A DNA stretch of 64,000 nt from Edwardsiella tarda ATCC 15947 = NBRC 105688 (GTDB lineage Bacteria; Pseudomonadota; Gammaproteobacteria; Enterobacterales; Enterobacteriaceae). Under the pieces are notes generated by a model. That model ran no database searches, was not told the DNA's origin, and saw nothing but the letters and a program-made list of their open reading frames with translations. Below are positions 57,080 to 64,000 of the stretch, one piece after another; positions within the stretch are counted from its first letter, which is position 1, and each line of letters opens with the position of its first letter. The translations under genes and the position numbers were made by a program. The stretch is from contig NZ_CP084506.1 in the NCBI RefSeq assembly GCF_003113495.2, positions 496,001 to 560,000 on the forward strand, in the 5' to 3' direction.

Positions 57080-57973
57080 TCAGTCCTGGCGCAGGACGTT
57101 ACGGCCGTGGCTGAGCAGCGCATCGGTGACGCGGCGCATCAGGCGGCTCTCCGGGGCGAAACGGTGCCAATAGAGCATGCGGCGCTGTACCATCCCGGGG
57201 GTCAAATCGACTAAGACGCCCTCGCGGAGCTCCCGCTCGACCTGCAGGTGCGGCAGCATACAGCAGGTGGTGCCTTGAAGCGCCAATTGGACGAAGGCCT
57301 CGGAGGAGTTGACGATGTGGCAGGGCACACTCCCCGGCGGCAGCTCGAAGTTTTGCTGCAGGAAGGCCTGGTGCATGTCGTCCAGATGGTCGAATGCCAC
57401 CGCCGGCGCTTTGAGCAGGGAGGAGCGTGTCACTCCGTTAGGGAAGTAGCGCTCGGCGAAGGCGGGCGAGGCGCAGAACAGATAGTCTAAGGCGCCCAGG
57501 CGATCCACCAGGCAACTCGGCAGCGGCTGAGGCTGCAAACTCACCGCCCCGACCACCTCACCACGCCGCAGGCGTTCCTGAGTGCGACTTTCGTCTTCGA
57601 CCTGTAGGTTGAGGCGCAACGGGGAGTCGGCTAAGACGGGTTTGAGCGCTGGCAGCAACCAGGTCGCCAGACTGTCGGCGTTGACCGCCAGAGAGAGCAG
57701 CAGAGGGCCATCACTGCTATTGTCGTTGCCCAGCCACTCCTCTTCCAACAATTCGACCTGATGCAGTAGCGCGAGGAGACGCTGTCCTTGCTCGGTCGGA
57801 CGCGGCGGTACGGTACGCACCAGCAGCGGTTGACCAAAGAGATTTTCCAGTTGCTTGATGCGTTGCGATACCGCCGACTGCGTGATGCAAAGTTTCTGTG
57901 CCGCGCGTTCGAAGCCGCGCTCGCGGATGACAGCGTCCAGTGCCTGCAAGGTCCGGTAGTCCGGGCGTTTCAT
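57080..57973 (-). CDS. argP: LysR-type regulator ArgP (IciA)
   Basis: ArgP is a 297-residue LysR regulator that senses arginine and lysine and activates argO and other amino acid genes; it has also been described as an inhibitor of replication initiation. The N-terminal helix-turn-helix ([36 protein letters not shown]) and large parts of the effector domain ([70 protein letters not shown]) are nearly identical to E. coli. The start is ATG 57973. It is divergent from rpiA. Confidence 0.96.
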   Translation of the reverse strand: MKRPDYRTLQALDAVIRERGFERAAQKLCITQSAVSQRIKQLENLFGQPLLVRTVPPRPTEQGQRLLALLHQVELLEEEWLGNDNSSDGPLLLSLAVNADSLATWLLPALKPVLADSPLRLNLQVEDESRTQERLRRGEVVGAVSLQPQPLPSCLVDRLGALDYLFCASPAFAERYFPNGVTRSSLLKAPAVAFDHLDDMHQAFLQQNFELPPGSVPCHIVNSSEAFVQLALQGTTCCMLPHLQVERELREGVLVDLTPGMVQRRMLYWHRFAPESRLMRRVTDALLSHGRNVLRQD

Positions 57974-58280
57974 TATGGTCTTTATCCCCTTGGATCCATT
58001 TTTTGTTATCGGTAAAGCGCAATTGCTCACGTTGGAAAACGGCACAAGCGAACTATCCCCCTCGTGGAGAGGGAGGCTCGAGTCAGGCGCCGCGTGGCGG
58101 CTGGCGGCGTGGCCGTTACCGCAATATGCCACATTTTTCCGCTTGTCGCGGATAAAATCGGGGGGTGCAACGGGAAAAACACAGGACGAGGGCGTAAATT
58201 TGCGCTCCCATGGTGGGGTATTTTCGTGCGCTGCTCTATAATACGCACACGTTTTCGTAGCAAAGTCCATAGGATACGGT
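57974..58280. other. Divergent promoter region (argP / rpiA)
   Basis: These 307 bases hold a perfect -10 element, TATAAT at 58237-58242, 38 bases upstream of the rpiA ATG; no clear -35 hexamer sits at the standard spacing. The plus-strand segment also contains GCGTTTCATTATGG at the argP start. No other feature was recognised. Confidence 0.5.
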
Positions 58281-58940
58281 ATGACGCAGGATGAATTGAA
58301 GAAAGCTGTGGGTTGGGCCGCATTGCAGTATGTGCAGCCCGGTACGATTGTTGGGGTTGGCACCGGCTCCACCGCCTCTCATTTTATTGATGCGCTGGCG
58401 ACCATGAAGGGTCAGATCGAAGGCGCAGTCTCTAGCTCCGATGCCTCCACCGCCAAGCTGAAGAGCCTGGGGATCCCGGTATTCGACCTCAATGAGGTGG
58501 ATGCGCTGGATATCTATGTGGATGGCGCGGATGAGATCAATCACGCGATGCAGATGATCAAGGGCGGCGGCGCGGCGTTGACGCGCGAGAAGATCGTCGC
58601 CGCGGTGGCGAAGAAGTTTGTCTGTATCGTCGATGCTTCTAAGCAGGTCGATATCCTGGGTAACTTCCCGTTGCCGGTCGAGGTGATCCCGATGGCGCGC
58701 TCCTACGTGGCGCGAGAGCTGGTGAAACTCGGTGGTCAGCCGGTATACCGCCAGGGGGTGCTCACCGATAACGGCAATGTGATCCTGGATGTACACAATC
58801 TGCAGATCATGGAGCCCTGCAAGCTGGAAAACGCCATCAATGCCATCGCCGGTGTGGTGACGGTGGGGCTGTTTGCCAATCGTGGTGCCGATGTGGTGTT
58901 GGTCGGCTGCGCGGAGGGGGTGAAAACCCTGACGGCCTGA
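58281..58940 (+). CDS. rpiA: Ribose-5-phosphate isomerase A
   Basis: RpiA interconverts ribose-5-phosphate and ribulose-5-phosphate. It has 219 residues, as in E. coli. Visible: [16 protein letters not shown] (phosphate-binding loop), [37 protein letters not shown] (active-site aspartates and lysine) and [26 protein letters not shown] precedes the ATG. serA follows on the same strand after 294 bases. Confidence 0.97.
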   Translation: MTQDELKKAVGWAALQYVQPGTIVGVGTGSTASHFIDALATMKGQIEGAVSSSDASTAKLKSLGIPVFDLNEVDALDIYVDGADEINHAMQMIKGGGAALTREKIVAAVAKKFVCIVDASKQVDILGNFPLPVEVIPMARSYVARELVKLGGQPVYRQGVLTDNGNVILDVHNLQIMEPCKLENAINAIAGVVTVGLFANRGADVVLVGCAEGVKTLTA

Positions 58941-58948
58941 TCGTGTCG

Positions 58949-58974
58949 GGGTGCCCTCGTTTGATGGGGCACCC
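58949..58974 (+). terminator. Hairpin after rpiA
   Basis: GGGTGCCC (58949-58956) pairs with GGGCACCC (58967-58974). No T-run follows directly, so it is a weak terminator candidate. Confidence 0.45.
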
Positions 58975-59234
58975 TAGCCGCTACACCCATTTTTTTCTGC
59001 ACGCCGAGAATTCGGTGACATCTATCACAGAATTGCCGCCATTCAATTTTTCCCGCTGATAGCTCGTTGTTTATTAAAATTTTCCGCAACTTTTCGCTAC
59101 CCCGTCGTGCGCATTCGTCGGAGGCCGACTCCTGCCATGGCTTGCCGCCGAGGTAAATTTTGTTATGTTGACTAGAGTTTAAACAAACCATCTGCATAAC
59201 ACACATACGCTTTTCTCGGACAGTAGGGTAGATC

Positions 59235-60473
59235 ATGGCCAAAGTTTCTATGGATAAGGATAAGATTAAGTTTTTGCTGGTAGAGGGCGTACATCAAAGC
59301 GCCGTCGAGGTGTTACGGGCCGCCGGTTATAACAACATCGAATACCATAAGGGCGCGCTGGATAGCGCAGCGTTGTGCGAGGCGATCCGTGACGCGCACT
59401 TTATCGGCCTGCGTTCGCGGACTCAGTTGAGCGAAGAGATGTTCGCCGCGGCAGAGAAGCTGGTGGCGGTAGGCTGCTTCTGCATCGGCACCAACCAGGT
59501 CGATCTGGCGGCGGCACAGCGCCGTGGGATACCGGTATTTAACGCCCCCTTCTCCAACACCCGCTCGGTGGCGGAGATGGTGTTGGGAGAGATCCTACTG
59601 TTATTGCGTAATATTCCCGAGGCCAATGCCCGCGCCCATCGTGGCGAATGGAACAAGCTGGCGGCTGGCTGCTATGAGGCGCGCGGCAAGAAGCTAGGGA
59701 TCATCGGCTATGGCCATATCGGTACCCAATTGGGGATCTTGGCGGAAGGGATCGGTATGGATGTCTATTTTTATGACATCGAAGGCAAGCTGCCGCTGGG
59801 CAATGCCACCCAGGTGCGCCATCTGTCTGAGCTGCTTAACATGAGCGACGTGGTGTCATTGCATGTTCCGGAGACGGCGTCGACCCGCAATATGATCGGT
59901 GAGGCGGAGCTGGCGCGTATGAAGCCGGGGGCAATCCTGATCAACGCGGCACGCGGCACGGTAGTGGATATCGATGCGCTATGCCAGGCATTGGAGAGCC
60001 GCCATCTCAGCGGGGCCGCTATCGATGTCTTCCCGACGGAGCCGGCCACCAACAGCGATCCCTTCACCTCACCGCTGTGCCGTTTCGATAACGTGTTACT
60101 GACGCCGCATATCGGTGGCTCGACGCAGGAGGCACAGCAGAATATCGGGGTCGAGGTGGCCGGTAAGCTGGCGAAGTATTCCGATAACGGTTCGACGCTG
60201 TCGGCGGTAAATTTCCCGCAGGTTTCGTTGCCGATGCATGAGGAGCATGTCAGCCGCCTGCTACATATTCATGAAAACCGCCCCGGGATGTTGAAGGCGA
60301 TCAACCAGATCTTTGCCGAGGAGGGGGTGAACATCGCCGCTCAGTATCTGCAAACGACACCGACCATCGGTTATGTGGTGATCGATGTCGAGACGGAGGT
60401 CGAGCGCGCCGAAGCGGCGCTACAGCGTATGCGCGCCATCCCCGGCACCGTGCGGGCCCGTTTATTATACTAA
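59235..60473 (+). CDS. serA: D-3-phosphoglycerate dehydrogenase
   Basis: SerA oxidises 3-phosphoglycerate to phosphohydroxypyruvate with NAD, the first step of serine synthesis, and is inhibited by serine. It has 412 residues (E. coli 410). The NAD-binding Rossmann motif is GIIGYGHIGTQLG; catalytic residues lie in NAARGTVVDIDAL and LTPHIGGSTQEAQ. A C-terminal ACT domain (residues about 335-412: HIHENRPGMLKAINQIFAEEGVNIA) carries the serine site. The start is ATG 59235. Confidence 0.97.
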   Translation: MAKVSMDKDKIKFLLVEGVHQSAVEVLRAAGYNNIEYHKGALDSAALCEAIRDAHFIGLRSRTQLSEEMFAAAEKLVAVGCFCIGTNQVDLAAAQRRGIPVFNAPFSNTRSVAEMVLGEILLLLRNIPEANARAHRGEWNKLAAGCYEARGKKLGIIGYGHIGTQLGILAEGIGMDVYFYDIEGKLPLGNATQVRHLSELLNMSDVVSLHVPETASTRNMIGEAELARMKPGAILINAARGTVVDIDALCQALESRHLSGAAIDVFPTEPATNSDPFTSPLCRFDNVLLTPHIGGSTQEAQQNIGVEVAGKLAKYSDNGSTLSAVNFPQVSLPMHEEHVSRLLHIHENRPGMLKAINQIFAEEGVNIAAQYLQTTPTIGYVVIDVETEVERAEAALQRMRAIPGTVRARLLY

Positions 60474-60510
60474 GCCCCTTAAGGCCGTCGCGGGAGTGGC
60501 GGCCTCAGCG

Positions 60511-61170
60511 TTAGCCCGGCGAGGGCGCGGCGTGAGGCGTGTCCTCCATTGCTCCGGCCTGAGGCCAGCGGTAGTGCGCCGATGGCGTGATGATCTCCGG
60601 CAGGGGGACATCCCAGTCGGCTACGGGCAGGGTTGCTACACGCTGGCAGTCGTGTGCGATCCCAATCGGATAGGGCCCCAATCCCCGTTGTCGCCGTGGG
60701 CGCCAATGGGCCAGGGTTCGATCGTAAAAACCGCCGCCCATGCCGAGCCGGTTGCCCGCGGTATCGAAGGCGACCAGTGGTGTCAGCATCAGGTCTAGCC
60801 GTGCCAAGGGGACGACGCGTGTCGCATCCAGGCAGGGCTCGTGGATGCCAAACGCGTTGCGGCGCATCGCCGTTTCCGGCGTGTAACGCAAAAAGAGCAG
60901 TTGGCCACGGCTGAAGGGGTGTAATACCGGCAGGGCGACCTGGTGGCCGCGTTGCCACAGGGCGGTGATCAAGGGTCGCGTATCGGGCTCGCCATCAAAG
61001 GGAAGATACAGGGCGATGTGACATGGACGGGCCAGATAGGGCAGCGCCAGTAGGCGATCCTTCAGATCCAAGGCGGCTTGATGTTGTTGCGTCGGCGACA
61101 GCGAACGTCGCAATGCGCGTTGGCGTTGACGGAAAGCGTGACGGGATGTGAACGCGAGGTCCTGAGGCAT
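60511..61170 (-). CDS. fau: 5-formyltetrahydrofolate cyclo-ligase
   Basis: It uses ATP to convert 5-formyl-THF to 5,10-methenyl-THF. The start is ATG 61170, giving 219 residues, because the longer frame runs into 6S RNA. The family marks are SLPTQ-type opening (RQRQRALRRSLSPTQQ), the ATP/phosphate region HIALYLPFDGEPDTRPLI, and TPLVAFDTAGNRLGMGGGFYDRTLAHW near the C-terminus. In E. coli the gene (ygfA/fau) follows ssrS in the same transcript; the gap here is 34 bases, so cotranscription is conserved. Confidence 0.93.
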   Translation of the reverse strand: MPQDLAFTSRHAFRQRQRALRRSLSPTQQHQAALDLKDRLLALPYLARPCHIALYLPFDGEPDTRPLITALWQRGHQVALPVLHPFSRGQLLFLRYTPETAMRRNAFGIHEPCLDATRVVPLARLDLMLTPLVAFDTAGNRLGMGGGFYDRTLAHWRPRRQRGLGPYPIGIAHDCQRVATLPVADWDVPLPEIITPSAHYRWPQAGAMEDTPHAAPSPG

Positions 61171-61204
61171 GGAGTCGACTCCGTGGCAGGATTGGCGTAT
61201 TAGG

Positions 61205-61385
61205 GAATCTCCGAGGTGCCGTAGCAGGCTGTAACCCTTGAACCCGCGGTTCAAGGTGAACGTAACGTCGCAACTTTAAGGCTTCTCGGAGACCGAGCAT
61301 GCTCACCGGTTGTGGAGCGCCACATTCTTAAGGTTTGAAATATCGGCTCAGGGGACTGGCCCGCGCACGAACACCTCAGAGAAAT
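61205..61385 (-). ncRNA. ssrS: 6S RNA
   Basis: The minus strand from 61385 reads ATTTCTCTGAGGTGTTCG and ends at 61205 in CTCGGAGATTC, so the two ends pair to close the terminal stem. Inside are the conserved blocks GGGCCAGTCCCCTGAGCCG, GGTGAGCATGCTCGGT and CAAGGGTTACAGCCTGC, and the closing-stem arms around the central bubble that mimics an open promoter. The length, about 181, is close to E. coli 6S (about 184). It binds sigma-70 RNA polymerase and redirects transcription in stationary phase. It lies between zapA and ygfA as in E. coli. Confidence 0.96.
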
Positions 61386-61484
61386 TTGGAATCTTGCTGT
61401 TTTCTTACTGTTTATACTAACACAACTTGCACTTTATGGAACGCTTTTCTTTGTAAATTTTGTTGTATAATCAGTAAGTTAATT

Positions 61485-61814
61485 TTACTCAAAAGAAGTA
61501 CCGGGACGCTCGGTAATGCGTCCTTGCTCCAGCAGCGCCTGCTCTATCGTCTGCTGCAACATGCGGATCCTTTGCTCCATATTGGCGGCATAATCGCGGG
61601 TTTTCAACCGCTCCTGTGCCAGTTCGTGACACACATTCAACGCCGCAATGAAGACCAGTTGTTCCGTATTGGTGACTCTAGTGCGAACTTTTAGATCTTG
61701 CAACCGCTGATTCAGATCCTCCGCGGCCTGGTTCAAAGCATCCAGTTGTTCTGGCGGACAATTAACACGCAGTGCGCGGCCAAAAATTTGAATATCTACC
61801 GGCTGTGCAGACAT
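61485..61814 (-). CDS. zapA: Cell division protein ZapA
   Basis: ZapA is a 109-residue Z-ring-associated protein that cross-links FtsZ filaments. It begins [23 protein letters not shown], with VNCP typical of the family, followed by the long coiled-coil helix ([60 protein letters not shown]). The start is ATG 61814; a longer frame is not conserved. It is divergent from ygfB and is upstream of 6S RNA on the same strand. Confidence 0.95.
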   Translation of the reverse strand: MSAQPVDIQIFGRALRVNCPPEQLDALNQAAEDLNQRLQDLKVRTRVTNTEQLVFIAALNVCHELAQERLKTRDYAANMEQRIRMLQQTIEQALLEQGRITERPGTSFE

Positions 61815-61991
61815 ACTACCTTCCCGCTCAATTTTGCGCCGCGTCCCCCCGGGAACGCTGTGGGCGCTAACTATATCTACCCCGCTATGCAGTGACAAGC
61901 CCTCGGCTTGCGATACGGCCCTTTCTGGTATAGCGACTCATCTTAGTGGTAGCATAACACGAACTTTACCTGTCAACGATGACCAATACGT

Positions 61992-62561
61992 ATGTCTACA
62001 GAGAATAGCTTGGCGGATTACGCCGTACTGACGCAGGCCTTACAGCAACAGGGGGTGGCACTGACCGCCGCCGAGATGCATGGCTTAGTGAGCGGATTGT
62101 TGTGTGGCGGCAACCGTGATGCGAGCTGGCTGACGCTGGTACATGATCTGACGAATGAAGGGGTGGCCTTCTCCCAGTCACTCGCCCAGCCGCTACAGGC
62201 GCTCTATGCGCAGACGCGCGCGACCTTAGAGGGTGACGAGTTCGCTTTTCAACTGTTGCTGCCCACAGAAGAGGAGGCCTCGGTGTTCGTGCGTGCCGAT
62301 GCCTTGGCTGGCTGGGTGAACCACTTCCTATTGGGATTGGGCATGATGCAGGCCAAGTTGGGCCAGGTGAAGGGCGAGGTGGGTGAGTCGATCGACGATC
62401 TGCGCAGCATCGCTCAACTGGGCTACGATGAGGACGAGGATCAGGAGGAGCTGGCTCACTCGTTGGAGGAGGTGGCCGAATATGTGCGTATGGCCGCCAT
62501 GCTATGCCACGGTGAGTTCCACCAACAGGATGCGGCGCCGGCACAGCCTCAACTGCACTAA
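61992..62561 (+). CDS. ygfB: YgfB, UPF0149 family protein
   Basis: This 189-residue protein of unknown biochemical role is close to E. coli YgfB (about 192). Visible: [23 protein letters not shown] near the N-terminus, [16 protein letters not shown], and the acidic [34 protein letters not shown]. ygfB lies next to pepP, as in E. coli, divergent from zapA. In pseudomonads a homologue affects ampDh3 control; this need not hold here. Confidence 0.93.
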   Translation: MSTENSLADYAVLTQALQQQGVALTAAEMHGLVSGLLCGGNRDASWLTLVHDLTNEGVAFSQSLAQPLQALYAQTRATLEGDEFAFQLLLPTEEEASVFVRADALAGWVNHFLLGLGMMQAKLGQVKGEVGESIDDLRSIAQLGYDEDEDQEELAHSLEEVAEYVRMAAMLCHGEFHQQDAAPAQPQLH

Positions 62562-62893
62562 TCTCCTCGCCGCCACGGCGCAATGCCGTGGCGTGTCAGC
62601 GTAACCGCGGCGTAGATCTTCATCATCGCTGTCGGCGCCTGACTGGATCGATGCCGCCTTTCCTTAGGGAATCGACGCCATGGGCTGTCGATGCTATTTG
62701 CCTTACCCTTTGTTTTTCCTATCGTGGTAGTCTAGACCCAATGCGTACTGTTCACGCGCGCACGGACGGATTAGGCGCCATGGCACGCACAGCCTCCTTT
62801 ATCCAATGACCGCTACAGGCTTGTGTCGTGGGGCACGACGCGTAGGCGTCGCGCCAGCCGTATCATTTACTAGCCGATTTTCAGGAGATGGAT
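62562..62893. other. Intergenic region between ygfB and pepP
   Basis: These 332 bases carry a hairpin at 62571-62593 (CGCCACGGC / GCCGTGGCG) just after ygfB, a terminator candidate without a T-run. The rest contains no recognised feature apart from CAGGAG at 62882-62887, the likely ribosome-binding site of pepP. Confidence 0.5.
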
Positions 62894-64000
62894 ATGACCC
62901 CGCAAGAGTATCAGCGTCGCCGTCAGGCGTTGCTGGCGAAGATGCAGCCGGGCAGTGCGGCGCTGTTTTTTGCCGCCCCGGTTCATTGCCGGAATGCTGA
63001 GAATGAATACCCCTATCGTCAAAATAGCGACTTTTGGTATCTGTGCGGTTTCAATGAGCCGGAAGCGCTGTTGGTGCTGATCAAGAGCGACGAAAACCAT
63101 AGCCACAGCGTGTTATTCAATCGGGTGCGTGACGTGACGGCGGAGGTCTGGTTCGGGCGTCGACTCGGGCAAGAGGCGGCGCCGGCGCGCCTGAATATCG
63201 ATCGGGCCTTGCCGTATGGCGATGTGGCGGAACAGTTACCGTTACTGCTGAATGGCCTGGATGTGGTGTACCACGCCCAGGGCGTATATGACTTCGCCGA
63301 TGAGCAGGTGTTTGCCGCGTTGGAAACCCTGCGCCGAGGTGCTCGCCAGAATCTGCGCGCGCCGGCGACGCTGACGGATTGGCGCCCCTGGGTGCATGAG
63401 ATGCGTCTGTTTAAGTCGGCGGAGGAGATCGCCGTGATGCGGCGTGCCGCCGAGATCACCGCCATGGGGCACACCCGGGCGATGGAGAAGTGCCGTCCGG
63501 GAATGTATGAATATCAGTTGGAAGGCGAGCTGTTGCACGAGTTTAACCGGCATGGTGCCCGCTCTCCCTCGTTTAATACGATCGTCGGCAGCGGTGAAAA
63601 CGGCTGCATCCTGCATTACACCGAGAATGAAAGTGAGCTGCGCGATGGCAACCTGGTGCTGGTCGATGCGGGAGCCGAATACCGCCACTATGCCGGGGAT
63701 ATCACCCGCACCTTCCCGGTCAGTGGACGTTTCAGCGAGCCGCAGCGCCAGATTTACCAGCTGGTGTTGGATGCGATGGAGGCGGCCATCACCCATTATC
63801 GTCCCGGCAGCAGTATTCGCCAGGCCCAGGAAGCGACAGTGCGTGTGATGGTGCAGGGGCTGGTCGCATTAGGGATCTTGCAGGGTGACGTGGAAACGCT
63901 GATCGCCGAACAGCAATACCGCGCCTTCTTTATGCATGGCCTGGGGCATTGGCTGGGACTCGATGTGCATGATGTCGGCGACTATGCCACCCCGGCGCGT
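62894..64000 (+). CDS. pepP: Xaa-Pro aminopeptidase PepP (C-terminus cut by window edge)
   Basis: PepP is an Mn-dependent proline aminopeptidase of the M24B family that removes N-terminal residues before proline. 369 codons are visible, of about 441. The N-terminal domain starts EYQRRRQALLAKMQPGSAALFFAAP, and the metal-binding pita-bread domain begins at VHEMRLFKS. Ligands are Asp in VLVDAGAEYRHYAGDITRTF and His in FFMHGLGHWLGLDVHDVG. The start ATG 62894 is chosen over ATG 62888 because CAGGAG lies at 62882-62887. The final part of the metal site lies beyond the edge. Confidence 0.95.
   Translation, partial: MTPQEYQRRRQALLAKMQPGSAALFFAAPVHCRNAENEYPYRQNSDFWYLCGFNEPEALLVLIKSDENHSHSVLFNRVRDVTAEVWFGRRLGQEAAPARLNIDRALPYGDVAEQLPLLLNGLDVVYHAQGVYDFADEQVFAALETLRRGARQNLRAPATLTDWRPWVHEMRLFKSAEEIAVMRRAAEITAMGHTRAMEKCRPGMYEYQLEGELLHEFNRHGARSPSFNTIVGSGENGCILHYTENESELRDGNLVLVDAGAEYRHYAGDITRTFPVSGRFSEPQRQIYQLVLDAMEAAITHYRPGSSIRQAQEATVRVMVQGLVALGILQGDVETLIAEQQYRAFFMHGLGHWLGLDVHDVGDYATPAR

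Noticed and set aside
58236..58796. 186-codon minus-strand frame
   Set aside because: Antisense to rpiA.
1..64000. tRNA, rRNA, CRISPR array, prophage or integron
   Set aside because: No tRNA-like cloverleaf, spaced direct repeats, integrase or phage structural gene was seen. The only regular arrays are the three short tandem repeats, which have no spacers.

Overview
The window is an enterobacterial chromosome segment with about 50 genes and high GC. Proteins for polyamine synthesis, hydrogenase-1, central carbon metabolism and cofactors are close relatives of Escherichia coli proteins, and gene order from galP-metK-speA-speB through tktA, epd-pgk-fbaA, mscS-argO-yggE-argP, rpiA-serA, ygfA-6S RNA-zapA to ygfB-pepP follows the E. 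coli order. Base composition and gene complement (inducible lysine and ornithine decarboxylases, hydrogenase-1, two NupG transporters) fit a member of the Hafniaceae such as Edwardsiella. The genus is an inference; the order Enterobacterales is secure.

Layout. 1-5.6 kb (minus strand): a polyamine acid-response operon, speFL (an ornithine-sensing leader peptide that is easy to miss)-speF-potE-lysine decarboxylase, the last gene running off the left edge. 6.4-15.1 kb (plus): hyaABCDEF, a small rubredoxin gene and appCBX, a complete oxygen-tolerant [NiFe] hydrogenase-1 plus cytochrome bd-II respiratory module. 15.3-18.3 kb: a DUF1275 membrane protein, a LysR regulator and cfa. 19.3-28.6 kb: an accessory block rich in nucleoside functions, with two tandem nupG-type permeases, an AAC(6')-like GNAT, a Crp-like regulator/nucleoside phosphorylase/PnuC operon, and a DcuC-family transporter paired with an adenosine-deaminase-like amidohydrolase and a HypT-like LysR regulator. 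29.0-31.9 kb: a TRAP transporter. 31.9-32.5 kb: an intact IS200/IS605-type element. 32.9-35.5 kb: a hexanucleotide repeat, a LacI/GalR-type operator, a phospho-beta-glucosidase, and a secreted barnase with its barstar. 35.5-38.6 kb: darP, an H-NS paralogue and pmbA. From 39 kb the region is mostly conserved core: galP with two galactose operators and a 27-copy heptamer repeat, metK, speA-speB, a Tat-exported sulfatase inserted before tktA, then glycolysis/serine/pentose genes, 6S RNA, zapA, ygfB and the start of pepP.

How the genes work together. Two routes to putrescine are present: inducible ornithine decarboxylation (speF-potE) and the biosynthetic arginine-agmatine-putrescine route (speA-speB), the latter beside metK, which makes the AdoMet used for spermidine. 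HyaABC feeds electrons from hydrogen to quinone and AppCBX passes them to oxygen. The 19-28 kb block looks like a nucleoside, nicotinamide riboside and purine scavenging zone. Three short-period tandem repeats (7 bp x 6, 6 bp x 18, 7 bp x 27) sit next to transport or catabolic genes.

All calls come from reading the sequence and from remembered family features; no database search was run. Two genes are cut by the window edges (lysine decarboxylase on the left, pepP on the right).
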